From JAQGMJ01 sp036271855 (lineage in GTDB: Bacteria; Pseudomonadota; Gammaproteobacteria; Burkholderiales; JAEUOS01), in NCBI GenBank assembly GCA_036271855.1, contig DATAZV010000536.1, positions 1 through 24,205 of the forward strand: 24,205 bases of DNA. Direction: 5' to 3'. The number at the start of each line of letters is the position of its first letter. Position 1 is the first letter of the stretch. Shown piece after piece: positions 7,476-13,429 of this stretch. Made by a program: the position numbers and the translations under genes. The notes beneath the pieces are model-generated. The model searched no databases, had not been told where the DNA came from, and saw only the letters and a list, made by a program, of their open reading frames with translations.

Positions 7476-8318
7476 ATGCGTATTATCGATTTGCACTGCT
7501 ACCCCGGCACCCAGGAATGGATCAACGCCCAAGGGCCTTATCCGGCCGAGCTGGCGCGCTACTGGAAGCGCGAGTGGACTGGCAAGAGCGAAGAAGACGT
7601 GATCAAGGACTTCACCGGCGCCGGCGTGCAAGCCGTGCTGGTGGCGCTTGACCTGGAAACGACGGTGGCAACCAAGCCCGTCACCAACGAAGACGTGCAC
7701 GCGATGTGGAAGCGCCATCCGGAGCGCATCATCCAGGCTTGGGGCGCGGTCGAGCCGGCCAAGGGCGAGATCGCGATGCGACAGGTGAAAAAGGCGGTGA
7801 ACGAGCTGGGGCTGATCGGCTTTCACTTCCACCCCATCATGCAGCACTTCGCGGTCAACGACCATCGCTATTACCCGCTGTTCGAAGTCATCAATGAACT
7901 GAAGGCGGCGGTGATGATAGACGTCGGCACCACCGGCATGGGTGCCGGCATGCCGGGCGGCAACGGTGCGCGCATCCGCCACGCCCACCCCTCCGCCATC
8001 GACGACCTCGCCGCCGATTTCCCGAACCTGAAAATCATCATGGCCCACCCCGGCTGGCCCTGGGTCGACGAGACCACCGCCGTGTGCCTGCACAAGGGCA
8101 ACGTCTACTGGGAAATGTCAGGCTGGGCACCGAAGTATTTTCCCGGCAACCTCAAGGTCGACATGCGCGGCAGATTGCAGGACAAGATCATGTTCGGCAG
8201 CGACTATCCGAGCATGCCGTATGAGCGCATCCTGAAAGAGTGGGGCGAGCTGGGCTATAGCGATACCGTGATGGAAAAGATTTATCACGGCAACGCGGAA
8301 CGCGTTCTGGGCCTCTAA
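7476..8318 (+). CDS. Amidohydrolase-2 family protein with altered metal ligands
   Basis: This 280-residue protein belongs to the amidohydrolase-2 superfamily (TIM barrel), which includes decarboxylases such as ACMSD, gamma-resorcylate decarboxylase and LigW, as well as hydrolases. Visible signatures are GFHFHPIM (116-122), the strand-6 AHPGWPW (H191) and FGSDYP (D243). The family's first motif, usually HxH, reads DLHCYP: H7 is kept but the second His is Y9. The later IHxG-type motif reads MIDVG, with D149 where a His ligand is common. The metal site must therefore differ or the reaction may not be canonical. It follows the ligase by 21 bases, and its stop overlaps the stop of the converging TetR gene. 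It may remove a carboxylate from, or hydrolyse, the acid handled by the ligase; the substrate is unknown. Confidence 0.88.
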   Translation: MRIIDLHCYPGTQEWINAQGPYPAELARYWKREWTGKSEEDVIKDFTGAGVQAVLVALDLETTVATKPVTNEDVHAMWKRHPERIIQAWGAVEPAKGEIAMRQVKKAVNELGLIGFHFHPIMQHFAVNDHRYYPLFEVINELKAAVMIDVGTTGMGAGMPGGNGARIRHAHPSAIDDLAADFPNLKIIMAHPGWPWVDETTAVCLHKGNVYWEMSGWAPKYFPGNLKVDMRGRLQDKIMFGSDYPSMPYERILKEWGELGYSDTVMEKIYHGNAERVLGL

Positions 8319-8971
8319 GCCGTCAGCCCGTCCATCTGCAACTGCAGCAGGCGCCGCAGTTCCATCGCCCCGGCCTCGGCTCGCGGTTCGGGCGCGGCGA
8401 TCCACCAGCGCAGCGAGGCGGAGTAGACGAAAAACAGCAGGCGCGCGACCAGTTCGGGCGACTCGCTTTGCTTGAGCTGGCCGGCGGCCTGGGCGGCGGC
8501 GACGCGCCGCGCCACGCCGTCGATCAGGCGCTTGCGGATGGCGTGGAACTCGGTGGCATGCTTGCCTTCGGAGTAGAAGGTGAGTTCCTGCAGCAGGATG
8601 CGCGCAAGCGCGGGGCGCTCGGCAAAAAAGCCGTAATGGGCGCGAAAAATCGGCATCAGCTGTTCCAGCAGCCCGCCGGGCTGCGGCGGCGCGGCCAAAA
8701 TCTGGTCGGTGAGGGCGCCCAGCTCCTCGTTGAAAATCAGGAACACCAGGTCGCGCTTGTCGGCGGCGTAGTTGAACAGGGTGCCCAGGCCGACGCCGGC
8801 GTCGCGCGCGATGTCGCGCAGGGTGGCATTGGCATAGCCTTCACGGGTGAACTGCTCGGCGGCGGCGCTGCGGATGCGCTCGCGCTTGTCCAGCTTGTTG
8901 CGCTCGCGCAAGGCCAGGCGGGCGGCGGGTTGGGCGGCGGCCGGAGCGAGGGGTAGGGCGGGCGTCGGCAT
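8315..8971 (-). CDS. TetR/AcrR-family transcriptional regulator
   Basis: The product has 218 residues from ATG 8971. After a Pro/Ala-rich N-terminal tail of about 20 residues come RERIRSAAAEQFTREGYANATLRDIARDAGVGLGTLFNYAADKRDLV, the canonical TetR helix-turn-helix with a FNYAADK-type recognition end, and then a helical ligand-binding domain rich in Leu and Ala. The frame is open upstream to 9082, but the extra 37 residues look unconverted and run through a palindrome, so I chose 8971. No Shine-Dalgarno is visible. It converges on the amidohydrolase with overlapping stops (8315-8318), and is the likely regulator of the 5024-8318 operon and of itself. Confidence 0.9.
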   Translation of the reverse strand: MPTPALPLAPAAAQPAARLALRERNKLDKRERIRSAAAEQFTREGYANATLRDIARDAGVGLGTLFNYAADKRDLVFLIFNEELGALTDQILAAPPQPGGLLEQLMPIFRAHYGFFAERPALARILLQELTFYSEGKHATEFHAIRKRLIDGVARRVAAAQAAGQLKQSESPELVARLLFFVYSASLRWWIAAPEPRAEAGAMELRRLLQLQMDGLTA

Positions 8972-9071
8972 GCGGCGTAGGAGGATAGGGTGTAATTCGG
9001 ATAGCCATTGCGGCGATGAAACCGGCGCCTGCTCGCGCCCTCGTCGCAGGACAATATAGCCGAAATCACTT

Positions 9072-9091
9072 CGGGCGTGCATGCATGCCCG
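9072..9091. promoter_or_regulatory. 20-bp inverted repeat between tetR and marR genes
   Basis: CGGGCGTGCATGCATGCCCG is symmetric at 9 of 10 pairs, with a perfect 8-bp core TGCATGCA. It lies about 100 bases upstream of the TetR start and 95 upstream of the MarR-GNAT start, so either regulator could bind it. It shares nothing obvious with the palindrome at 4920-4933. Confidence 0.5.
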
Positions 9092-9121
9092 GCGACGCGG
9101 GCGCCTCGAGAAAAAATCCAG

Positions 9122-9154
9122 TTACTTGACAAAAGCAAGCAATAGTTTGACTAT
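9122..9154 (+). promoter_or_regulatory. Promoter with MarR-type dyad for the MarR-GNAT gene
   Basis: TTGACA (9126-9131), a 17-bp spacer and GACTAT (9149-9154) form a promoter. A dyad with arms TTACTTG (9122-9128) and CAAGCAA (9136-9142), 6 of 7 pairs matched, covers the -35. MarR proteins commonly repress themselves from such sites. The GCAAGCA half recurs inverted as TGCTTGC at about 9172-9178, just before the gene. Confidence 0.6.
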
Positions 9155-9186
9155 CGCATGTATCTGTCCCGTGCTTGCCTTCCATC

Positions 9187-10167
9187 ATGCCGCGTCCCCC
9201 TGCTTCGCTGCCTCACCTGCCGCCTCCCTCGCCGCTCGCTACGGTTCCCGGCCTGGCCGCCCGCGCCCAGGCGATGCGCCGCTTCAACCGCTTCTATACG
9301 CGGCAGATCGGTGCGCTGCGCGAGGGCCTGCTGCAAAGCCCTTATTCACTGACCCAGGTGCGCCTGCTGTATGAGCTGGCGCACCGCGACGGCCTTTCGG
9401 CCACCACCCTGGGCCGCGAGCTGGGCCTGGACGGCGGCTATCTCAGCCGCACCCTGGCCGGCTTCGAGAAGCAGGGGCTGCTGCGCAAGGCGCCGGCGCC
9501 CGCGGACGCGCGGCAGAACATCCTCTCCCTGACGCCCAAGGGCCGCAAGCTGTTCGCGCCCCTGGAGCAACGCTCGCAGCAAGAGGCCGAGGCCCTGCTG
9601 GGCGCGCTGGCGCCGCCTGCGCAGGCGCGTCTGGTCGAAGCGATGCAGGCCATCGAGCAACTGGTCGAGCCCGGCGCCGCCGGCGCTTCTTCCTGCCTGA
9701 TCCGCAGCCACCAGCCCGGCGACATCGGCTGGGTGATCTCGCGGCACGGCGCGCTCTACGTGCAGGAGTATGGCTGGGACATCAGCTTCGAAGCCCTGGT
9801 CGCGGAGATCGCCGGCCGGTTCATCAGCAAGTTCGACCCGCAGTGGGAGTACTGCTGGATCGCCGAACGCGACGGCGTCAATGTCGGCTCGGTGTTCCTG
9901 GTGCGGGAATCAAAGCAGGTGGCCAAGCTGCGCCTGCTGATCGTCGACCCCGCCGCGCGCGGCATCAAGCTGGGGCAGCGCCTGGTGGACGAATGCATCC
10001 GCTTCGCCCGCAGCAAGGGCTACCGCAAGCTGACGCTATGGACCAACGACTGCCTGCACGCCGCCCGGCGCATCTACCAGGAGGCCGGCTTCGTGCTGGT
10101 GAAGGAGGAGAAGCACCACTCCTTCGGCGTCGACCTGGTCGGGCAGAACTGGGAGTTGAAGCTCTAG
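9187..10167 (+). CDS. MarR-type regulator fused to a GNAT acetyltransferase
   Basis: The 326-residue product has two domains. Residues about 30-155 are a MarR winged helix (SLTQVRLLYELAHRDGLSAT, recognition helix GYLSRTLAGFEKQGLL, wing PADARQNILSLT). Residues about 170-326 are a GNAT N-acetyltransferase with the acetyl-CoA loop RGIKLG at 258-263 and a C-terminal AARRIYQEAGF helix. Fusions of this order are widespread in proteobacteria; the acetylated substrate is generally unknown. The start is ATG 9187; TTG 9175 is in frame but weaker. No Shine-Dalgarno is visible and the N-terminal 20 residues are Pro-rich. Its last 4 bases overlap the stop of the converging phosphatase (10164-10167). Confidence 0.92.
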   Translation: MPRPPASLPHLPPPSPLATVPGLAARAQAMRRFNRFYTRQIGALREGLLQSPYSLTQVRLLYELAHRDGLSATTLGRELGLDGGYLSRTLAGFEKQGLLRKAPAPADARQNILSLTPKGRKLFAPLEQRSQQEAEALLGALAPPAQARLVEAMQAIEQLVEPGAAGASSCLIRSHQPGDIGWVISRHGALYVQEYGWDISFEALVAEIAGRFISKFDPQWEYCWIAERDGVNVGSVFLVRESKQVAKLRLLIVDPAARGIKLGQRLVDECIRFARSKGYRKLTLWTNDCLHAARRIYQEAGFVLVKEEKHHSFGVDLVGQNWELKL

Positions 10168-10823
10168 CTGGGCATCAACACCGGGCCGCTGGGCGCGGTG
10201 AGGGGATGGATGCTCCACTGCTTTGCCGCCTCGTCGTACTCGAAATACAGCGGCGTGGCATTGGCGATGTACGCGATCTTCAGCTCGATGTTCAGCGCGA
10301 AGGCCAGCACGTAGAGATTGCCGCCATGCGCCACCAGCAAGGTCGGCACCTCGTCGGCCAGCAGGGCCTCGGCGGCGTCGCACATGCGGGTGACGAAGTC
10401 GGCGGCGCGCTCGCCATTGACCGGGTCCAGGCTCCAGTTGAGGCCGACGGAGGTGGTGCCGACCAGGTCGCCGAACCAGCGCTCGCGCAGGCGCGGCTCC
10501 GGGAGCGCGGTCTTGCCGCACAGGCGCGCCACCGTCTCGGCGGTCTGCCAGGCGCGGGTCATGGTGCTGCCGTAAATGCGCGTGAAGGGCTCGCCCTGCA
10601 GCACCCGCCCGGCGGCCTCGGCCTGCTCGAAGCCGCGCGCATTGAGCGAAATCTCGGCGTGCTGGATGATGCGCGTGGCGTTGCCCTCGGTCTCGCCGTG
10701 GCGCAGGAACCAGAAGCGCTTCGCTTTCAGCTTCAGCGGCGCGCGCAGTTTCGCCAAACGCAGCATCTCCTGCAGGCCGAGTTGTTGGAAACGGCTTGGC
10801 CAGTCTTCGGTCGAATTGCTCAT
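10164..10823 (-). CDS. Histidine phosphatase family protein
   Basis: This 219-residue protein has the phosphoglycerate-mutase-like fold. FLRHGETEGN holds the phospho-acceptor H42 with R41, RERWFGDLVG carries the acidic acid/base residue, and LLVAHGGNLY has the second catalytic His. It should remove phosphate from a small metabolite or protein; the substrate cannot be told. A 30-residue basic helix precedes the RHG motif. The frame is open to 11048, but that would run through the rubredoxin gene, so ATG 10823 is preferred. It lies 82 bases downstream of rubredoxin on the same strand and may be co-transcribed. Confidence 0.88.
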   Translation of the reverse strand: MSNSTEDWPSRFQQLGLQEMLRLAKLRAPLKLKAKRFWFLRHGETEGNATRIIQHAEISLNARGFEQAEAAGRVLQGEPFTRIYGSTMTRAWQTAETVARLCGKTALPEPRLRERWFGDLVGTTSVGLNWSLDPVNGERAADFVTRMCDAAEALLADEVPTLLVAHGGNLYVLAFALNIELKIAYIANATPLYFEYDEAAKQWSIHPLTAPSGPVLMPS

Positions 10824-10905
10824 GCGCTTTCCGTGCGGTGTACGGCCATGGGAAGCCGCCAGCCGCAGTTTAACCTGCCGCCCGGGACGACCCCCGCTGC
10901 GCGGC

Positions 10906-11085
10906 CTACGCGAATTCGACCATCTCGAAATCCGCCTTGGCCACGCCGCATTCCGGGCAGGCCCAGCCAGCGGGGATGTCGGCCCAGCGGGTACCGGCGG
11001 TGATGCCTTCATCCGGCATGCCCACGGCCTCATCGTAGATAAATCCACAGACCACGCATTGCCACACCTTGAGTTCGTCGCTCAT
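10906..11085 (-). CDS. Rubredoxin
   Basis: This 59-residue protein reads MSDELKVWQCVVCGFIYDEA at its start. C10, C13, C43 and C46 (CVVC and CPEC) bind a single iron, and the aromatic core (W8, Y17, W34, W41) is that of rubredoxins. It is a one-electron carrier in the cytosol. It sits 42 bases downstream of the rubrerythrin gene on the same strand, so it most likely supplies electrons to it, replacing the rubredoxin domain that classical rubrerythrins carry at their C-terminus. AAGGAAA just before the ATG (minus strand) is the ribosome site. I am confident of the family; the partner is inferred. Confidence 0.95.
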   Translation of the reverse strand: MSDELKVWQCVVCGFIYDEAVGMPDEGITAGTRWADIPAGWACPECGVAKADFEMVEFA

Positions 11086-11127
11086 GAAATTTCCTTAAGA
11101 TGGATTGAATTCGGGATAGGTGATTAC

Positions 11128-11619
11128 TCAAGCGGTCAGCGGCTGCTGCGCCACTTTCGCCAACTGGTCGCGATAGTGCGCGGCGTGCCGCTCCTCGACC
11201 TTGGCCAGCGCGGCAAAACGCTTGGCCGCCTTGGCCAGCGTGGCGGCGAACAGTTCGGCGTGCTCTTTGGATTCGGCGATCTGCTCCTCGATCTCGCGAC
11301 TGGCGGCACTATTGCCCTCGGCTATGGCCGTCTCGCGGAATTTCGGATACATCTCGGTGTATTCGTAGGTTTCCCCGGCAATCGCGATTTCCAGCGCGCG
11401 CGCCGGCGTCATTTCTTTCGCGGGGTAGAGCAGGTCGAGATGGCCGAAAGCGTGCGCCACTTCCTGGTCGGCGGTGGCCTCGAACACACGAGCGGTATCT
11501 TCGTCACCGGCGGCACGCGCCAGTTTGGCAAAATAGCGGTACTTGATATGCGCCATCGACTCGCCGGCAAAAGCGGCTTCGAGGTTGGCGTAGGTTTTGA
11601 GTTCCGGGCGGGTGGTCAT
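11128..11619 (-). CDS. Rubrerythrin-like diiron protein (ferritin-like domain only)
   Basis: This 163-residue four-helix diiron protein has E20 in AGESMAH, E53 and H56 in DQEVAHA, acidic residues in GETYEYTEMY (82-91) and E116...H120 in AESKEHAE, the carboxylate/His set of rubrerythrins. They reduce hydrogen peroxide to water with electrons from rubredoxin. The C-terminal CxxC-CxxC rubredoxin domain is absent; a separate rubredoxin gene follows. ATG 11619 is chosen over 11715 because AAGGA lies eight bases before it and the longer version would run through an AT-rich promoter region. The two genes likely form a peroxide-defence operon. Confidence 0.92.
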   Translation of the reverse strand: MTTRPELKTYANLEAAFAGESMAHIKYRYFAKLARAAGDEDTARVFEATADQEVAHAFGHLDLLYPAKEMTPARALEIAIAGETYEYTEMYPKFRETAIAEGNSAASREIEEQIAESKEHAELFAATLAKAAKRFAALAKVEERHAAHYRDQLAKVAQQPLTA

Positions 11620-11657
11620 GGTCGGCGTCCTTGGTTGTTTAGCTGAAATCAATCGCA

Positions 11658-11730
11658 ATAGATGTAATGATAGGTAAAAACGATAGCGTCGGCCAATTGA
11701 TTCTCCCAATTCCATTAATTGAGCCTATCA
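11658..11730 (-). promoter_or_regulatory. AT-rich promoter region of the rubrerythrin operon
   Basis: On the minus strand TTGGCC (11691-11696) and TATCAT (11667-11672), 18 bp apart, form a plausible promoter. The region is rich in short repeats: ATAG on the plus strand at 11658, 11670 and 11683 (12-13 bp apart), TGATAGG at 11668-11674 mirrored by CCTATCA at 11724-11730, and AATT-centred repeats between 11693 and 11721. Phased ATAG elements recall OxyR sites, but they do not match the full consensus. Confidence 0.45.
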
Positions 11731-11882
11731 ATCGCCCATGCGTGAAAGCGGCGCTCCGGCGGCCCGCAGGCGGTGCATAATCGCGGCCTGTGATTTACGG
11801 CGCCCGGCACTCATCAATGCGGGTGTTTACCCTGCCGCGGGCCCGCCCCGGCAACCCTTACCCACGCTGGAGACATTTCTAA

Positions 11883-12554
11883 ATGGCCAATTACGGTTTT
11901 CGCATCCTGCCCGCGCCCAAGCGCCCGCCCGCCGCGCTGCTCAAAAAGTTCAAAAACGTGGTGGCCGCCCACCTGTCCGACAGCATGGGGCGCATCCAGG
12001 GCGCGGTCGACCTGCAGCCGATGCACAAGGGCGGCCACATGCTGGGCGTGGCCCTCACCGTGCGCGTGCCCCCGGGCGACAACCTGATGGTGCACAAGGC
12101 GATCGACATCGCGCAGCCCGGCGACGTCATCATCGTCGATGCCGGTGGTGAAACCACCACCGCCATCATCGGCGAAATCATGAGCACCCACGCCGCCAAG
12201 CGCAAGGTCGCCGGCATGGTGATCGACGGCGCCATCCGCGACGCCGGTGCGCTGGCCAAGTCCACCTTCCCGGTATATGCCAGGGGCGTATCGCATCGCG
12301 GCCCCTACAAGGACGGCCCCGGCGAAATCAACGTGCCGATCTCGGTCGGCGGCATGGTGGTGATGCCCGGCGACATCATCGTCGGCGATGAAGACGGCAT
12401 CGTTGCCGTGCCCCAGGCCCTGGCGGCGGAACTGATCGACAAGGCGTGGAAAAAGGCCGCTGACGAGGCCGAAACCTTCAAGCAGATATCCAAGGGCACG
12501 CTCGACCGCAGCTGGGTCGACAAGTCGCTGAAAGCCAAGGGATGTGAGATGTGA
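11883..12554 (+). CDS. RraA / HMG-aldolase family protein
   Basis: This 223-residue protein belongs to the RraA-like family, which covers 4-hydroxy-4-methyl-2-oxoglutarate (HMG) aldolases, oxaloacetate decarboxylases and the RNase E inhibitor RraA. AHLSDSMGR (29-37), VIIVDAGGETTTAIIGEI (82-99) and VIDGAIRD (113-120) are visible. R119 and D120 correspond to the Arg-Asp pair that binds substrate and metal in the aldolases, so an enzyme is more likely than an RNase E inhibitor. HMG aldolase ends the protocatechuate 4,5-cleavage and gallate pathways by making pyruvate. GGAG at 11869-11872 precedes the ATG by 10 bases. A double hairpin starts one base after the stop. Its genomic partner is a CMD-family gene. 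Confidence 0.88.
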   Translation: MANYGFRILPAPKRPPAALLKKFKNVVAAHLSDSMGRIQGAVDLQPMHKGGHMLGVALTVRVPPGDNLMVHKAIDIAQPGDVIIVDAGGETTTAIIGEIMSTHAAKRKVAGMVIDGAIRDAGALAKSTFPVYARGVSHRGPYKDGPGEINVPISVGGMVVMPGDIIVGDEDGIVAVPQALAAELIDKAWKKAADEAETFKQISKGTLDRSWVDKSLKAKGCEM

Positions 12555-12555
12555 G

Positions 12556-12628
12556 CAGGCAAAAGTAAAAACCTACTTTTGCCTGGTTCTATATGGTCAA
12601 AATCGCCGGCGGAGCCGGACGATTTTTT
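12556..12628 (+). terminator. Double-hairpin 3' module after the RraA gene (copy 1)
   Basis: Hairpin A has a perfect 12-bp stem, CAGGCAAAAGTA (12556-12567) with TACTTTTGCCTG (12574-12585), and a 6-base loop. After 13 bases comes hairpin B, AAAATCG + CCGGC, loop GGA, GCCGG + CGATTTT (12599-12626) with one bulged A, followed by two more T. B is a normal intrinsic terminator; A is an added stem directly after the stop codon. The same arrangement follows the TfpZ gene. Confidence 0.85.
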
Positions 12629-12707
12629 GGAACTAAAAATCCACGAAAAATCGGGGCGCGACTGTTCGGTAGCTCGAAACGGTGACGTTCTCGAATGAAA
12701 GATCGAT

Positions 12708-13232
12708 ATGACTTTTCGAGTCCCTGAGGTCGAACCCGGTACCCGTCCCGAACTGGCGGAGCAGGAAGCGCGCATCGCCAAGGCGCGCGGGCGGGTGTCG
12801 GCGCTGTACAAGATCCTGATCAACAGCCCGGCGATTTGCGACGGCTGGGAGCAGATGCTCTCGGCGGTGCGCAACAAGTCCTCGCTGAACGCGGCGATCC
12901 GCGAGATGATCATCCTGCGGGTGGCGGTGCTCAATGGCGCCTCATACGAATTCGAGGCGCACATTCCGCACGCGCAAAAGGCCGGCATGAGCGATGCCAA
13001 GATCGAGGCGCTGAAACAGCCCGCGATCGGTAGCGAGTTCAGCGACCTGGAGCAGGCCATCCTTTCCGCCACCGATACGTTGACCAAGGATGTGAAGCTG
13101 ACCGATGCGCAATTCGACCGCCTGCGCCCGCACTTCAATCCGGGCGAGCTGGTCGAAGTCATGGCCACCATCGGCGCCTACAACATGGTGTCGCGCTTTT
13201 TGATCGCGATGAACATCGTCGGCAAGCACTGA
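12708..13232 (+). CDS. Carboxymuconolactone-decarboxylase-like (AhpD-fold) protein
   Basis: The product has 174 residues and the all-helical CMD/AhpD fold. The core motif reads REMIILRVAVLNGASYEFEAHIPHAQKAG (65-93): Y80, E81, H85 and H88 match the YEW..H motif of non-redox members, while the CxxC of AhpD peroxidases is absent. It is therefore unlikely to be a disulfide reductase. Relatives include 4-carboxymuconolactone decarboxylase and many uncharacterised enzymes in aromatic clusters. A terminator-like hairpin separates it from the RraA gene, so it may have its own promoter in 12629-12707; GAAAG before the ATG is a weak ribosome site. A pathway with the RraA gene and the 5024-8318 operon is a guess. 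Confidence 0.88.
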   Translation: MTFRVPEVEPGTRPELAEQEARIAKARGRVSALYKILINSPAICDGWEQMLSAVRNKSSLNAAIREMIILRVAVLNGASYEFEAHIPHAQKAGMSDAKIEALKQPAIGSEFSDLEQAILSATDTLTKDVKLTDAQFDRLRPHFNPGELVEVMATIGAYNMVSRFLIAMNIVGKH

Positions 13233-13314
13233 GCCGGCCGGGAAATTTTCGGCGTTGCGCAGGGCCGACGCGGCCCCAAGAGACCACATCAACGGCACGA
13301 GACCGCGCCGTTTG

Positions 13315-13347
13315 CGCCTGCTTCACGCGAAGCAGGCGTAGTATTTT
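13315..13347 (+). terminator. Hairpin C downstream of the CMD-like gene
   Basis: CGCCTGCTTC (13315-13324) pairs perfectly with GAAGCAGGCG (13329-13338) around a 4-base loop, followed by TAGTATTTT. A strong 10-bp stem with a T-rich tail is a likely terminator for the CMD-like gene, 82 bases after its stop. Confidence 0.65.
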
Positions 13348-13354
13348 CACCTCG

Positions 13355-13425
13355 AAAATCATCCGGCTCGGCCGGTGATTTTTGACATTGCAGCCCGCTC
13401 AAAAGTAGGGGTGTACTTTTGAGCG
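13355..13425 (-). terminator. Double-hairpin 3' module after the TfpZ gene (copy 2)
   Basis: On the minus strand, starting 4 bases after the TfpZ stop, hairpin A' has a perfect 12-bp stem, CGCTCAAAAGTA with TACTTTTGAGCG, and a 6-base loop. After 13 bases comes hairpin B', AAAATCA + CCGGC, loop CGA, GCCGG + TGATTTT, with one bulged A. B' matches B at 25 of 28 positions when both are read in the direction of their gene. Stem length, loop length, gap and total (71 bp) are identical to copy 1. Confidence 0.85.
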
Positions 13426-13429
13426 CGCG

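Noticed and set aside
12708..13232. Reading the CMD-like gene plus flanking inverted modules as a transposon
   Set aside because: No transposase or target-site duplication is visible, and each module fits better as a 3'-end element of its own upstream gene.
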